This document shows, piece by piece, positions 28,086 to 41,040 of a stretch of DNA of 64,000 nt. The stretch lies in assembly GCF_900105535.1 (NCBI RefSeq), contig NZ_LT629779.1, positions 310,001 to 374,000 of the forward strand, given 5' to 3'. The translations under genes were made by a program, and so were the position numbers. This stretch comes from Pseudarthrobacter equi. GTDB taxonomy: Bacteria > Actinomycetota > Actinomycetes > Actinomycetales > Micrococcaceae. Positions within the stretch are counted from its first letter, which is position 1, and every line of letters starts with the position of its first letter. Below the pieces are notes generated by a model. The model made no database searches. It saw only the letters and a list, made by a program, of their open reading frames with translations, and was not told where the DNA came from.

Positions 28086-28488
28086 GCGGTGTCCCCTTCT
28101 GTGTTGTACCAGCCGAACCCTTGGCAGCAGCCCTTTGGGGGCGGCCGGCCAGCCGGTTCAGCGTCGACTCAAGTGCAGCGTTATAGTCCTCCAGCAGCTG
28201 GTCCCAGCTGGCGGAAGCGGACGCAGGCAGCGCCCTGACCACTATGGCGAGACCGGTGCCGTGTTCGCGCAGCGAGGCAGCACCTGCTTCCCGTAGTCTC
28301 CTCTTAACGAGGTTCCTGACCACAGCGTTCCCGACACTCTTGGAAACGATGAACCCGATCCGGCTGGGTTCGTCGGCAGCGATGGCTGCCGCATATAACA
28401 CTACGTTCCGGCGTCCATTGCGGACACCGGAACGTACGGTTGTTGAAAAGTCGGTGGAAGTCCTCAGGCGGTTGCGGGTGGCCAGCAC
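28078..28488 (-). CDS. rnpA: Ribonuclease P protein component
   Basis: 136 residues from GTG 28488. Begins MLATRNRLRTSTDFSTTVR; the RNR motif NAVVRNLVKRRLREA and the segment IGFIVSKSVGNAVVRN are diagnostic. It binds the RnpB RNA and helps mature tRNA 5' ends. The C-terminal ~25 residues form a basic/Gly-Ala tail. It lies 41 bases after rpmH, in the conserved order rpmH-rnpA-yidD-yidC. Confidence 0.96.
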   Translation of the reverse strand: MLATRNRLRTSTDFSTTVRSGVRNGRRNVVLYAAAIAADEPSRIGFIVSKSVGNAVVRNLVKRRLREAGAASLREHGTGLAIVVRALPASASASWDQLLEDYNAALESTLNRLAGRPQRAAAKGSAGTTQKGTPRA

Positions 28489-28529
28489 CTTAAACTCGCA
28501 ATGAAGGTATCTACCGACAAGTCAGTTAT

Positions 28530-28667
28530 TTAAGCCGACAGCTCGGTGCGGCCCTTGCCACGGCGGGCTGCCAGGATGGCGCGGCCGGCACGGGTACGCA
28601 TACGAAGGCGGAAGCCGTGCTTCTTGGCTCGACGGCGGTTATTCGGCTGAAAAGTCCGCTTGCTCAC
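28530..28667 (-). CDS. rpmH: 50S ribosomal protein L34
   Basis: 45 residues from GTG 28667 (GGAG 9 bases upstream). Starts [19 protein letters not shown] and continues [20 protein letters not shown]: a complete bL34, highly basic. First gene of the leftward series that ends at parB; its promoter must lie in the DnaA-box-bearing gap toward dnaA. Confidence 0.97.
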   Translation of the reverse strand: MSKRTFQPNNRRRAKKHGFRLRMRTRAGRAILAARRGKGRTELSA

Positions 28668-29138
28668 GTTAGTTACTCCAGTGGATCAAAGGTGCGTCCA
28701 CCCGATCAAAAATGGGGAAGAACTGGCCGACGCTAAGTTTTGTATATGCACGCTTCCCCCTGCTGCCCAGGCGCAGTGCGCTTGGGAGAATCAGTCGGGG
28801 CCAAAAAGCGGACACAAAGGACTTCACAACGTTAGGGCAATTTAGACCCTGCAGTCAAACCGGGAGGGGTCCCCTCCACTATCCCCAGCTGTGTCTAACT
28901 ACCCTTCACCACCTGTGGATGAAGTGGCTCACAAGCGCCAAAAGCGAACCACAACGGTGTAATTATCCACAAGCAGTTTCCCAGCTATCTTCTAGGCTTT
29001 TCATCCCCTAGAGTGGCTCAGTAGCCGATTATCCACGGACTGTGCATAACCCTGTGGATGAAGCTGGGCCAGCATCTTGGTTCCGGGTCCGGGGCTGCAG
29101 GTAATGCAGGGCAAAGCAAGTTTTGAGGGAACCGATTG
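28668..29138. other. rpmH-dnaA intergenic region, DnaA boxes (part of oriC)
   Basis: Divergent region carrying the promoters of rpmH and dnaA. DnaA-type nonamers: TTATCCACA at 28963-28971, TTATCCACG at 29029-29037, and TGTGGATGA at 28914-28922 and 29053-29061; TGTGCATAA at 29041-29049 is weaker. A 15-bp palindrome (GGAGGGG-T-CCCCTCC, 28863-28877) is also present. I could not fix a convincing -35/-10 pair for either gene. Confidence 0.75.
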
Positions 29139-30560
29139 ATGACAGTAGACGAAGCCAACCACGCCAATACTGTCGGAAGTTCCTGGCGGCGCGTTATCAG
29201 CCTGCTGGAGAAAGACCACCGGGTAACACCGCGCCAGCGTGGCTTTGTCATCCTCGCCCAGGCCCAGGGCCTGATCGGATCGACCCTCCTGGTGGCCGTT
29301 CCCAACGAACTCACCCGTGAGGTGCTGCAGACGCAGGTCAAGGACGCCCTGGACGATGCCCTGCACAACGTCTTCTCTGAGGACATCAGGTGCGCCATCG
29401 ACGTCGACACCGATCTTGTCCCCATCCACAAAGAGCCCGAGCCCGTGGTTGAGCCTGCCTATGCGCAGGACCAGCTGATCGAGCAGAAGCCGCAGCCCAT
29501 GCTGCCAAGCACCTCCCACGAATTTGGCCGGCTCAACCCCAAATATGTCTTCGACACGTTCGTGATCGGTTCATCCAACCGTTTCGCCCACGCTGCTGCC
29601 GTCGCCGTCGCCGAAGCACCTGCCAAGGCCTACAACCCGCTGTTCATTTACGGCGACTCCGGCCTGGGCAAGACACACCTGCTGCACGCGATCGGGCACT
29701 ATGCCCGCCGGCTCTACAGCGGCATCCGGGTTCGGTACGTGAATTCCGAGGAGTTCACCAACGACTTCATCAACTCGATCCGGGACGACGAGGGCGCCAG
29801 CTTCAAGACCACATACCGGAACGTGGACGTCCTGCTCATTGACGACATCCAGTTCCTCGCCGGCAAGGACCGGACACTGGAGGAGTTCTTCCACACCTTC
29901 AACTCGCTGCACAACAACAACAAGCAAGTGGTGATCACTTCCGATCAGCCGCCCAAACTGCTTGCCGGTTTCGAGGACCGGATGAAGTCGCGCTTCGAGT
30001 GGGGCCTGCTGACGGACATCCAGCCCCCTGAATTGGAAACCCGCATCGCCATCCTCCGCAAGAAGGCCCTCAGCGAGGGACTGTCCGCGCCGGACGACGC
30101 GCTGGAGTACATCGCATCCAAGATCTCGAGCAACATCCGCGAACTTGAGGGCGCGCTCATCCGCGTCACCGCATTCGCCAGCCTGAACCGGCAGCCAGTC
30201 GACGTAGCCCTCGCCGAAATGGTCCTGAAGGACCTCATCACCGACGACGGCGCCCAGGAAATCACATCCGGCCAGATCCTGCAGCAGACGGCTGACTACT
30301 TCAAACTCAGCATGGAAGAGCTCTGCAGCAAGTCCCGGACCCGGACACTGGTCACCGCCCGGCAGATCGCCATGTACCTCTGCCGCGAACTGACGGACAT
30401 GTCCCTCCCCAAGATTGGCCAGGAACTCGGCGGCCGCGATCACACCACAGTCATCCATGCAGACCGGAAGATCCGTGAGCTGATGGCCGAGCGGCGTGTG
30501 ATCTACAACCAGGTCACGGAGCTGACCAACCGCATCAAGCAGCAGCAGCGCGACTCCTGA
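29139..30560 (+). CDS. dnaA: Chromosomal replication initiator DnaA
   Basis: 473 residues from ATG 29139 (GAGGGA 9 bases upstream; a TTG codon just before is in frame). Domain I covers residues 1-90, a short domain II linker to ~125, then the AAA+ domain: [21 protein letters not shown], Walker [10 protein letters not shown], Walker [13 protein letters not shown], sensor TSDQPP. Domain IV holds the DnaA signature [15 protein letters not shown] near the C-terminus. It melts oriC when bound to ATP. It is flanked on both sides by DnaA-box-bearing gaps. Confidence 0.98.
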   Translation: MTVDEANHANTVGSSWRRVISLLEKDHRVTPRQRGFVILAQAQGLIGSTLLVAVPNELTREVLQTQVKDALDDALHNVFSEDIRCAIDVDTDLVPIHKEPEPVVEPAYAQDQLIEQKPQPMLPSTSHEFGRLNPKYVFDTFVIGSSNRFAHAAAVAVAEAPAKAYNPLFIYGDSGLGKTHLLHAIGHYARRLYSGIRVRYVNSEEFTNDFINSIRDDEGASFKTTYRNVDVLLIDDIQFLAGKDRTLEEFFHTFNSLHNNNKQVVITSDQPPKLLAGFEDRMKSRFEWGLLTDIQPPELETRIAILRKKALSEGLSAPDDALEYIASKISSNIRELEGALIRVTAFASLNRQPVDVALAEMVLKDLITDDGAQEITSGQILQQTADYFKLSMEELCSKSRTRTLVTARQIAMYLCRELTDMSLPKIGQELGGRDHTTVIHADRKIRELMAERRVIYNQVTELTNRIKQQQRDS

Positions 30561-31087
30561 TCCCCGCATCTATACCTTATTAACAGGTGCATGTGGATAA
30601 GCCTGTGGATAGTTAAGGGGACAAGCGCGCTTAATGGGCTTAAAACCCTTAAGGCGCCTGTGGATCGTTAAAACCGGCTTCTGGGTTGTCCCCATCCACA
30701 CCCTGTTTAAAACCCAGTTAACTCACAGTCCGTGAACAGGGCTTAACCGCGGATCTCCGCTGCGAGACGGGGTTATCCACAGTTTCCACAGCAGTTATTA
30801 ACACTACGAATCCCAAAAAATTGAAAATCCCTCAAACAACAAGATCCTTCGCCTCGTACCGTGCAGGGACCATCGGCCCCCTGAAGGGGCCGGGGAGGTT
30901 TTGGGGGATGGGTTAATCCCGGATCTTCCGGCTAAGCTGTCAGCAGCGCTCCCATCCCTGGGTTTTTGTGTGGTTTCCGTTCAGCGCGGACCATGCACCT
31001 GCCGGAATCGGGTGCATCATTTTCCGGAATCACCCCTGCGGAGGTTCCGGCCTACTAGGCAGCAGCAACGAAAGGCGGCATCCCTCC
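30561..31087. other. Replication origin oriC (dnaA-dnaN gap)
   Basis: About 530 bases without a gene. DnaA boxes: TGTGGATAA at 30592-30600, TGTGGATAG at 30604-30612, TGTGGATCG at 30659-30667, CCATCCACA at 30692-30700, TTATCCACA at 30773-30781 and GTTTCCACA at 30782-30790. Two TTATTAACA nonamers occur at 30577-30585 and 30795-30803. An A/T-rich patch at about 30800-30850 (CCCAAAAAATTGAAAATCCC) is a good candidate for the unwinding element. This position is the standard actinobacterial oriC. Confidence 0.88.
30874..30892 (+). terminator. Hairpin downstream of dnaA/oriC
   Basis: 7-bp stem CGGCCCC/GGGGCCG with a 5-base loop, followed by GGGAGGTTTTGGGGG. It may end the dnaA message or shape the dnaN leader. 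Confidence 0.35.
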
Positions 31088-32212
31088 GTGAAGTTCAGAG
31101 TCGATCGGGACGTCCTGGCAGAAGCCGTTACCTGGACAGCCCGCTCGTTGTCTCCGCGGCCGCCAGTGCCAGTCCTCTCCGGCCTGCTCCTCAAGGCAGA
31201 AGCCGGAACCGTCAGCCTTTCAAGCTTCGATTACGAAACGTCGGCGCGCCTTGAGATCGCTGCCGACATCCGTGACGAAGGCACCATCCTGGTATCGGGC
31301 CGGCTCCTTGCGGATATCTGCCGAAGCCTGCCTTCGGCGCCGGTCGACGTCGAAACCGACGGCAACAAAGTCACCCTCACCTGCCGCCGCAGCAGCTTCC
31401 ACCTCGCCACCATGCCCGAGGCCGAATACCCGCCGCTTCCCGCGCTTCCCGCCATCAGCGGCACCGTCCCCGGTGATGCGTTTGCACAGGCCGTTTCCCA
31501 GGTGATCATTGCCGCCAGCAAGGACGACACCCTGCCCATCCTCACAGGGGTGCGCATGGAAATCGAAGACGACCTCATCACGCTGCTGGCTACCGACCGC
31601 TACCGCCTGGCGATGCGCGAGGTTCCGTGGAAGCCCGTCACTCCCGGCGTCTCCACGAGTGCGCTGGTCAAGGCCAAAACCCTCAACGAAGTGGCCAAAA
31701 CACTGGGCAACAGCGGCGACATCAGCCTGGCACTGTCCGATGACGACACCCGCCTGATTGGCTTTGAAAGCGGTGGACGCACCACCACGTCCCTGCTGGT
31801 GGATGGCGATTACCCGAAGATCCGGTCGCTTTTCCCGGAGTCAACGCCCATCCACGCCACTGTCCAGACCCAGGAACTGGTGGAAGCCGTCCGCCGTGTG
31901 TCCCTGGTGGCTGAACGCAACACGCCGGTCCGACTGGCGTTCACCGCCGGACTGCTGAACCTGGATGCCGGCACCGGTGAAGATGCCCAGGCGTCCGAAG
32001 AACTCGAAGCGCAGCTCTCCGGAGACGACATCACCGTGGCGTTCAACCCCCACTACCTTGTGGAAGGCCTCAGCGTGATTGAAACCAAATTCGTGCGGTT
32101 CTCATTCACGTCAGCCCCCAAGCCGGCCATGATCACCGCCCAGGCTGACGCCGACGGCGAGGACCAGGATGATTACCGGTACCTGGTGATGCCGGTTCGT
32201 CTCCCCAACTAG
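31088..32212 (+). CDS. dnaN: DNA polymerase III beta sliding clamp
   Basis: 374 residues from GTG 31088 (AAAGG about 13 bases upstream). Begins MKFRVDRDVLAEAVTW; RPPVPVLSGLLLKAE, the segment DDTLPILTGVRMEIE and the C-terminal YRYLVMPVRLPN are the three-domain clamp landmarks; the last is the conserved MPxR-type tail in the partner-binding cleft. Dimeric ring that tethers polymerase to DNA. Confidence 0.97.
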   Translation: MKFRVDRDVLAEAVTWTARSLSPRPPVPVLSGLLLKAEAGTVSLSSFDYETSARLEIAADIRDEGTILVSGRLLADICRSLPSAPVDVETDGNKVTLTCRRSSFHLATMPEAEYPPLPALPAISGTVPGDAFAQAVSQVIIAASKDDTLPILTGVRMEIEDDLITLLATDRYRLAMREVPWKPVTPGVSTSALVKAKTLNEVAKTLGNSGDISLALSDDDTRLIGFESGGRTTTSLLVDGDYPKIRSLFPESTPIHATVQTQELVEAVRRVSLVAERNTPVRLAFTAGLLNLDAGTGEDAQASEELEAQLSGDDITVAFNPHYLVEGLSVIETKFVRFSFTSAPKPAMITAQADADGEDQDDYRYLVMPVRLPN

Positions 32213-32307
32213 TCCCCATCGGCTCCCAGCCTTCGAAGGCTCAGGCCGGGCTCCTCGCCTATGAGGCCCAACCACCGCCACCCACTAGCCCAGAAAAGAG
32301 TTCCACC

Positions 32308-33192
32308 ATGCACATTGGACTGATCGGCCTTGGCAAAATGGGATTCAACATGCGTGAGCGGTTGCGCAACAGCGGCATCGAGGTCACGGGTTACGACCGG
32401 AACCCCGATGTGACCGACGTGGCTACCGTCGATGAGCTCCTGGCCGCCGTTCCCGCACCGCGGCTGATCTGGGTGATGGTTCCCGCCGGCGCAGTCACGG
32501 ATGCAGTCATCACCGAACTCGCCGACAAGCTGGACCAGGGCGACCTGGTAATTGACGGCGGAAACTCCCGCTTCACCGAGGACCAGAAACATGGTGAACT
32601 CCTCGCCGGAAAAGGCATCCGTTTCGTGGATTGCGGTGTTTCCGGCGGCGTCTGGGGCCTGCAGAACGGCTATGGCCTGATGGCCGGCGGCGACGCTGCG
32701 GATGTGGAACTGGCCCTGCCGGTCTTCGATGCCCTGCGTCCGGAAGGTGACCGTGCGGACAGCTTCGTCCATGTGGGCGGCGTCGGCGCGGGCCATTACG
32801 CCAAGATGGTCCACAACGGCATCGAATACGGCCTGATGCAGGCATACGCCGAGGGATACCAGCTGCTCGCTTCGAAAGACATCATCAGCGACCTCCCCGG
32901 CACTTTCCGCGCCTGGCAAAAAGGCACTGTGGTCCGGTCGTGGCTGCTCGACCTGCTGGTCAAGGCCCTGGAAGAAGACCCCGGCCTGCAGAACATCGAT
33001 GACTACGTGGAGGACTCCGGCGAAGGCCGTTGGACCGTTGAGGAAGCCATCGCCAACGCCATTCCGGCTCCCGCGATCACGGCAGCGCTCTTCGCCCGGT
33101 TTGAGTCCCGCGAGGACAGCTCACCTGCCATGAAGATGGTGTCCGCACTCCGGCACCAGTTTGGCGGGCACGCCACCCGTCCCGCCAAGTAG
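32308..33192 (+). CDS. gnd: 6-phosphogluconate dehydrogenase, short NAD-type
   Basis: 294 residues, shorter than the ~470-residue NADP enzymes, matching the decarboxylating GndA/YqeC-like class. Nucleotide loop HIGLIGLGKMG at the start; VIDGGNSRF near residue 85; DCGVSGGVWGLQNGYGLM; catalytic-region HYAKMVHNGIEYGLMQA near residue 170. Converts 6-phosphogluconate to ribulose-5-phosphate. The acidic residue after the second strand (GYDRNP) suggests NAD rather than NADP preference; inference. Conserved between dnaN and recF in actinobacteria. Confidence 0.93.
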   Translation: MHIGLIGLGKMGFNMRERLRNSGIEVTGYDRNPDVTDVATVDELLAAVPAPRLIWVMVPAGAVTDAVITELADKLDQGDLVIDGGNSRFTEDQKHGELLAGKGIRFVDCGVSGGVWGLQNGYGLMAGGDAADVELALPVFDALRPEGDRADSFVHVGGVGAGHYAKMVHNGIEYGLMQAYAEGYQLLASKDIISDLPGTFRAWQKGTVVRSWLLDLLVKALEEDPGLQNIDDYVEDSGEGRWTVEEAIANAIPAPAITAALFARFESREDSSPAMKMVSALRHQFGGHATRPAK

Positions 33193-33237
33193 CACCCACC
33201 GGGGACCGCCGCTGTCCCCAGAATTGTCGAAACCCGC

Positions 33238-34446
33238 GTGTATCTGGAACACCTCTCCCTGACCGATTTCCGCAGCTACGCCCAGGTGGACCTTGCCCTC
33301 AGCCCCGGCGTCACGGTGCTGGTGGGCTACAACGGCATCGGCAAAACCAACCTGATGGAGGCCATCGGCTACCTGGCCACCCTCAGTTCCCACCGGGTCA
33401 GTTCGGACGGCCCGCTCCTGCGGTTCGGCACCGAACGCGCCCTGGTACGGGCCAGGCTGGTGCGCAACGGCCAGACCACGGTGCTCGAGCTGGAGATCAA
33501 TGCCGGCAGGGCCAACCGCGGCCGTATCAACCGCAGCAATCCGGTCCGGGCGCGGGACCTGCTGGGCATCTGCCAGACGGTACTCTTTGCGCCGGAAGAC
33601 CTGGCCTTGGTCAAGGGGGATCCGTCCAATCGACGCAGGTTCCTGGACGAACTGCTCGCCAGCCTGGTCCCGCACCATGCCGCAACACGCAGCGACTACG
33701 ACCGCGTGCTGAAACAGCGCAACGCCCTGCTGAAATCGGCCCGTGCCGGGAGGGTCACCGCCGCCCACGAAGCCACCCTCGATGTGTGGGACCAGCACAT
33801 GGCAAAGGCCGGGGCCGAGCTCCTGCACGCACGGCTGGAACTGGCGGAACTTCTCCGGCCCCACCTTTCCCGCGCCTATGCGGAGCTGACCGACGCGTCC
33901 AAGCCGGCGGACGCGATCTACCGGTCCACGCTGCAGAACCAGATGGACGACGACGGCGCATCGTTGGGTGCCACAGGCCGGCCGGGGCCGGGGGACACGG
34001 CCGCTGCCGAAGACCTGCGCGGCCTCAGCATTGAGGAGCTGACCCAGCGCTATATCCGCGCGTTCGGCGAATCACGGAAGAAGGAGCTTGAGCGGGGCAT
34101 CTCGCTGGTGGGTCCGCACCGTGACGATCTTGAACTCGTGCTGGGACAGGCCCCCGCCAAGGGTTATGCATCCCACGGTGAAACATGGTCCATGTGCCTG
34201 TCCCTGCGGCTGGCGTCCTACTACGTCATGCTTGACGATGCCCGTACCGGCGGCTCCGCTCCCATCCTGATCCTTGACGACGTTTTTGCCGAGCTGGACG
34301 TCCAGCGGCGGCGTAAACTGGCCGCTATAGTTTCCGGCGCGGAACAGGTCCTGGTGACCGCCGCCGTCGACGCCGATATCCCGGAGGAACTGTCCGGACG
34401 GCGGGTGAAAGTCGTCCCGGGAGGCATTGATGAGCAGGGAGAGTGA
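33238..34446 (+). CDS. recF: DNA repair/replication protein RecF
   Basis: 402 residues from GTG 33238. SMC-like ATPase: N-terminal LTDFRSYAQVDL, Walker A VGYNGIGKTNLMEA near residue 32, family segment FAPEDLALVKGDPSNRRRFLD, GPHRDDLEL, and Walker B ILILDDVFAELD near residue 345. Loads RecA at gaps together with RecO and RecR. The 3' end overlaps the DUF721 gene by 17 bases. Confidence 0.96.
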   Translation: MYLEHLSLTDFRSYAQVDLALSPGVTVLVGYNGIGKTNLMEAIGYLATLSSHRVSSDGPLLRFGTERALVRARLVRNGQTTVLELEINAGRANRGRINRSNPVRARDLLGICQTVLFAPEDLALVKGDPSNRRRFLDELLASLVPHHAATRSDYDRVLKQRNALLKSARAGRVTAAHEATLDVWDQHMAKAGAELLHARLELAELLRPHLSRAYAELTDASKPADAIYRSTLQNQMDDDGASLGATGRPGPGDTAAAEDLRGLSIEELTQRYIRAFGESRKKELERGISLVGPHRDDLELVLGQAPAKGYASHGETWSMCLSLRLASYYVMLDDARTGGSAPILILDDVFAELDVQRRRKLAAIVSGAEQVLVTAAVDADIPEELSGRRVKVVPGGIDEQGE

Positions 34447-34987
34447 CGCCGGCAGGCTGCAGCCCGGACGGGATCCCGACCAGATCGATGCTCCGCAGGC
34501 TGCGCTCAACCGGATGCGCGAGGCCGCCGCAGCCCGCGGCGAGATTCGCCGCAAGGCACAGCGGCCCGGACAACAAAAGTCCAGGGGCAGCATCCGGGAC
34601 ACCCGCGGGTTCAGCCAGTTCCATGCGACGGGCCGCGATCCGTTGGGGCTCGGCAAGGTGGTGGGGCGGCTGGTGGCCGAGCGGGGCTGGACATCGCCCG
34701 TGGCTGTCGGTTCCGTCATGGCGGAATGGGCCACTCTCGTGGGTCCGGAAATTTCAGCGCATTGCACTCCGGAAAGTTTTACCGATACCACCCTGCATGT
34801 GAGGTGCGATTCGACCGCCTGGGCCACCCAGCTGCGGCTCCTCAGCGCCAGCCTGCTGGAGAAATTCAGGGTGGAACTGGGAGACGGCGTGGTCACCAGC
34901 ATCCAGGTTCTGGGCCCTTCGGCGCCCAGTTGGCGCAAGGGCGGCAGGAGTGTCAACGGGCGCGGACCGCGGGATACCTACGGATAG
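34430..34987 (+). CDS. DUF721 protein, DciA-like helicase operator candidate
   Basis: 185 residues from ATG 34430 (GGGAGG 6 bases upstream), overlapping recF. A polar, Arg-rich N-half is followed by the DUF721 domain (RLVAERGWTSPVAVGSVMAEW, then TLVGPEISAHCTPESF, LHVRCDSTAWATQLRLL). DUF721 proteins include DciA, which helps load replicative helicase DnaB in bacteria lacking DnaC. Fits its place beside recF and gyrB, but the role is from the family, not shown here. Confidence 0.85.
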   Translation: MSRESDAGRLQPGRDPDQIDAPQAALNRMREAAAARGEIRRKAQRPGQQKSRGSIRDTRGFSQFHATGRDPLGLGKVVGRLVAERGWTSPVAVGSVMAEWATLVGPEISAHCTPESFTDTTLHVRCDSTAWATQLRLLSASLLEKFRVELGDGVVTSIQVLGPSAPSWRKGGRSVNGRGPRDTYG

Positions 34988-37451
<2,464 letters not shown>

Positions 37452-37504
37452 GACATAGCTCCTACATTCGACAACCGACATATACCTGAAACGGAAAATA
37501 CAAA

Positions 37505-40135
37505 ATGAGCGACGAAACACCTGAGAACCCGGCCCCCGACGCCGGGAATCCGGAAACCGTTCTTGAAGGCGATGTGCTGATCGACCGTGTGGAGCAGGTG
37601 GACCTGCAGACGGAAATGCAGCGGTCCTACCTGGACTACGCCATGGCCGTCATTGTGGGACGGGCCCTCCCGGATGTCCGCGACGGGCTCAAGCCGGTGC
37701 ACCGCCGCGTGCTCTACGCGATGTTCGACGGCGGCTACCGGCCCGACCGTTCCTTCAACAAGTGTGCCCGCGTGGTGGGCGAGGTCATGGGCCAGTACCA
37801 CCCGCACGGTGACACTGCGATTTACGACGCCCTGGTCCGCCTTATCCAGGACTGGACCATGCGGTACCCGCTGGCCCTCGGCCAGGGCAACTTCGGTTCG
37901 CCGGGCAACGACGGCGCGGCCGCCCCCCGTTACACCGAAACCAAGATGGCCCCACTGGCCATGGAGATGGTGCGGGATATCGACGAGGAAACCGTCGATT
38001 TCCAGGACAACTACGACGGCAAGAACCAGGAACCCACTATCCTGCCGGCCCGTTTCCCCAACCTGCTGGTCAACGGATCCTCGGGCATCGCAGTCGGCAT
38101 GGCCACCAACATTCCGCCGCACAACCTGCGCGAAGTAGCGGACGGCGTGCAGTGGTACCTGGCCAATCCGGCTGCCAACCGCGAGGAACTGTTGGAGGAA
38201 CTCCTTCGCCGCGTGAAGGGACCGGATTTCCCCACCGGCGCCACCATCCTTGGCCACAAGGGCATCGAGGATGCGTACCGCACCGGCCGTGGCTCGGTAA
38301 CCATGCGTGCCGTGGTCAATGTCGAGGAGCTGCAGAACCGCACCTGCCTGGTGGTCACCGAACTGCCGTACCAGGCCAACCCGGACAACCTGGCCATCAA
38401 GATCGCCGAACTGGTCAAGGACGGCAAGATCCAGGGCATTGCCGACCTCCGCGATGAGACGTCGGGCCGTACCGGCCAGCGGCTGGTCATTGTCCTCAAG
38501 CGCGATGCAGTGGCGAAGGTTGTGCTGAACAACCTCTACAAGCACACGGAACTGCAGAGCAACTTCTCGGCCAACATGCTGGCCATCGTGGACGGCGTTC
38601 CGCGTACCCTGAGCCTGGATGCTTTCATCCGGCACTGGGTCACCCACCAGATGGACGTCATTGCACGCCGGACCCGCTACCGCCTGCGCAAGGCCGAAGA
38701 AGAAGCGCACATCCTGCGGGCGCTGCTCAAGGCGTTGGACATGCTGGATGAGGTCATCGCCCTGATCCGCGCATCCAACACCACTGAAGCAGCCCGCGAC
38801 GGCCTGATGGAACTGCTGGACATCGACGAACTGCAGGCACGGGCCATCCTGGACATGCAGCTGCGCCGCCTCGCAGCACTGGAACGCCAGAAGATCCAGG
38901 ACAGGCACTCCGAACTCGAAGCCCTGATTGCCGAATACAACGCGATCCTCGCTTCCGAAGAGCGCCAGCGCGGGATCATCAGCACCGAGCTGGGCGAAAT
39001 CGTGGACAAGCACGGCGATGACCGCCGCACCAAGATCCTCATGGGTTTTGACGGCGACATGTCCATGGAGGACCTCATCCCCGAAGAGGAGATGGTGGTC
39101 ACCATTACCCGCGGCGGCTACGTCAAGCGGACGCGGAGCGACAACTACCGTTCCCAGCAGCGCGGCGGCAAGGGCATCAAGGGTGCCCAACTGCGGGGTG
39201 ACGACGTAGTGGAGCACTTCTTCGTCACCACCACTCACCACTGGCTCCTATTCTTCACCAACCTGGGCCGCGTCTACCGCGCCAAGGCCTATGAGCTGAT
39301 GGAAGCCGGACGCGATGCCAAGGGCCAGCACGTGGCCAACCTGCTGGCTTTCCAGCCCGATGAGCACATTGCCCAGGTGCTGGACCTGAAGGACTACCAG
39401 CAATCGCCGTACCTGGTGCTGGCCACTAAGCGGGGGCTGGTGAAGAAGACCCGGCTGGAGGACTACGACACCAACCGCTCCGCCGGCGTCATCGCCATCA
39501 ACCTGCGTGACGAAGACGAACTGGTCTCCGCCCAGCTGGTCTCCGAAACCGACGACCTGTTCCTGGTATCCCGGATGGGCCAGTCGATCCGCTTCACCGC
39601 CACCGACGATGCGCTGCGCCCCATGGGACGAGCCACATCCGGCGTGACCGGCATGAAGTTCCGTGAGGATGATGAACTGCTGGCCGCCGATGTGGTCACT
39701 GACGGGTCCTTCGTGTTCATCGTGACCGAAGGCGGCTACGCCAAGCGCACCGCCGTCGAGGAATACCGCCTGCAGGGCCGCGGTGGCCTGGGCATCAAGG
39801 TGGGCAAGTACCAGGAAGAACGCGGGCACCTCGTGGGCGCCCTGATTGTCCAGGAAGAGGATGAAGTCCTGGTGGTCATGGAGGGCGGCAAGGTTGTCCG
39901 TTCCTCCGTCGCCGGTGTCCCTGCGAAGGGCCGCGACACCATGGGCGTCATCTTTGCCAAGCCGGACAAGAACGACCGCATCATTGAGGTTGCCCGCAAC
40001 AGCGAACGCGGTCTCGAGGACGAAGAATCAGCGGAGGATGACGTAACGTTGGCTGAAGAATCACCGGCCTTTGAGTCAGAGGACGCCTCGGGCGACGCTG
40101 AGCCGAACGACGACAACACGGAGGTAACCGAGTGA
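37505..40135 (+). CDS. gyrA: DNA gyrase subunit A
   Basis: 876 residues. Quinolone-determining region [20 protein letters not shown] then TAIYDALVR, with Thr where E. coli has Ser83 and Asp at the Asp87 position. Catalytic tyrosine in [10 protein letters not shown]. The C-terminal beta-pinwheel has the GyrA box as [10 protein letters not shown], so it is a true gyrase rather than topoisomerase IV. The tail is very acidic (EDEESAEDD), as usual in this phylum. Its stop overlaps the DUF3566 gene start. Confidence 0.97.
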   Translation: MSDETPENPAPDAGNPETVLEGDVLIDRVEQVDLQTEMQRSYLDYAMAVIVGRALPDVRDGLKPVHRRVLYAMFDGGYRPDRSFNKCARVVGEVMGQYHPHGDTAIYDALVRLIQDWTMRYPLALGQGNFGSPGNDGAAAPRYTETKMAPLAMEMVRDIDEETVDFQDNYDGKNQEPTILPARFPNLLVNGSSGIAVGMATNIPPHNLREVADGVQWYLANPAANREELLEELLRRVKGPDFPTGATILGHKGIEDAYRTGRGSVTMRAVVNVEELQNRTCLVVTELPYQANPDNLAIKIAELVKDGKIQGIADLRDETSGRTGQRLVIVLKRDAVAKVVLNNLYKHTELQSNFSANMLAIVDGVPRTLSLDAFIRHWVTHQMDVIARRTRYRLRKAEEEAHILRALLKALDMLDEVIALIRASNTTEAARDGLMELLDIDELQARAILDMQLRRLAALERQKIQDRHSELEALIAEYNAILASEERQRGIISTELGEIVDKHGDDRRTKILMGFDGDMSMEDLIPEEEMVVTITRGGYVKRTRSDNYRSQQRGGKGIKGAQLRGDDVVEHFFVTTTHHWLLFFTNLGRVYRAKAYELMEAGRDAKGQHVANLLAFQPDEHIAQVLDLKDYQQSPYLVLATKRGLVKKTRLEDYDTNRSAGVIAINLRDEDELVSAQLVSETDDLFLVSRMGQSIRFTATDDALRPMGRATSGVTGMKFREDDELLAADVVTDGSFVFIVTEGGYAKRTAVEEYRLQGRGGLGIKVGKYQEERGHLVGALIVQEEDEVLVVMEGGKVVRSSVAGVPAKGRDTMGVIFAKPDKNDRIIEVARNSERGLEDEESAEDDVTLAEESPAFESEDASGDAEPNDDNTEVTE

Positions 40136-40800
40136 GTAATTCCGACTCATTTCCCAAGCCGAACAGCACCGTTCCCGATGGTAACCGGCCCTCGGCGGCA
40201 CCCCGGGTGAATGCCCCTGTCCGCCCGCAGCAGCGGCCTTCCGCGCCCGCCGGTGCCCCCGGCCAGCGTCCTTCGGTTCCCGGACAGCGTCCGTCCCAGC
40301 CCGGCCAGGGAAGCCAGCAGGGCCAGCCCGGCCAGCGACCGGCCCAGGGACAACGCCCTGCCTCTGCCGGACCGCGCCCGCAGGGTGCCCCGGGCCAGGG
40401 CGGTCCGGGCCTCGTGAAGCCGGCGCCGAAGGCCAAGGCACGCCGAGCCCGACTGCTGATCAGCAAGGTGGACCCCTGGTCCGTCCTGAAGATGGCGTTC
40501 CTGCTCTCTGTGGCCCTGGGCATCGTCACGGTCGTGGCTGCCATCGTCCTGTGGACCGTCCTGGACCTCACGGGGATCTTCGACCAGGTGGACAGCCTGC
40601 TGGGAACTCTGGCCGGTTCCGAGGGCGGCGGGTTCGAGCTGAAGAAGGTCGCATCGCTGGGCCAGGTGGCCTCTTTCGCCACGATTATCGCCGTGGTGAA
40701 CGTGGTCCTGCTGACCGCGCTGTCCATGCTCTCGGCTGTTCTCTACAACATCTCTGCCACCCTGGTGGGCGGCATTGGCGTGACCCTCACCGACGATTAG
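40132..40800 (+). CDS. DUF3566 membrane protein
   Basis: 222 residues from GTG 40132, overlapping the gyrA stop by 4 bases. N-terminal ~100 residues are Pro/Gln/Gly-rich (repeated PGQRP) and probably disordered. Then [20 protein letters not shown] begins a domain with two membrane helices, ending [18 protein letters not shown], the DUF3566 hallmark. A homologue follows gyrA across actinobacteria (the Rv0007 position). Function unknown; a role near the division or polar apparatus is only a guess. Confidence 0.9.
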   Translation: MSNSDSFPKPNSTVPDGNRPSAAPRVNAPVRPQQRPSAPAGAPGQRPSVPGQRPSQPGQGSQQGQPGQRPAQGQRPASAGPRPQGAPGQGGPGLVKPAPKAKARRARLLISKVDPWSVLKMAFLLSVALGIVTVVAAIVLWTVLDLTGIFDQVDSLLGTLAGSEGGGFELKKVASLGQVASFATIIAVVNVVLLTALSMLSAVLYNISATLVGGIGVTLTDD

Positions 40801-40806
40801 GACACC

Positions 40807-40836
40807 GCTTCCACCGGCCCCGGAGCCGGTGGAAGC
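40807..40836 (+). terminator. Hairpin after the gyrBA-DUF3566 unit
   Basis: Perfect 12-bp stem GCTTCCACCGGC/GCCGGTGGAAGC with a 6-base loop, 6 bases after the DUF3566 stop. No T-run follows. Confidence 0.65.
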
Positions 40837-40843
40837 GCCCGAT

Positions 40844-40873
40844 TTGAGATCGGGCCGGGATGTGCTGTAAAGT
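40844..40873 (+). promoter_or_regulatory. Promoter of tRNA-Ile
   Basis: -35 TTGAGA (40844-40849), 18-base spacer, -10 TAAAGT (40868-40873); start expected near 40880, about 19 bases before the mature tRNA. Confidence 0.72.
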
Positions 40874-40898
40874 CATGTCTCGGCCCGATGAGGCATCG

Positions 40899-40972
40899 GG
40901 GCGTATAGCTCAGGCGGTTAGAGCGCTTCGCTGATAACGAAGAGGTCCCAGGTTCAAGTCCTGGTACGCCCA
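40899..40972 (+). tRNA. tRNA-Ile (GAT anticodon)
   Basis: 74 nt: acceptor stem GGGCGTA/TACGCCC, D-arm AGCTCAGGCGGTTAGAGC, anticodon GAT at 40933-40935 in a normal 7-base loop, T-arm with GGTTCAAGTCC. CCA is not encoded (CGG follows), so it needs the cca product. Standard place after gyrA in actinobacteria. Confidence 0.97.
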
Positions 40973-41040
40973 CGGAACCTGTGCAGGTTCAAGTTGAGGT
41001 TTGTCTGCGGAACACTGCAGCAGGCCGGAACGGGGAGCAT

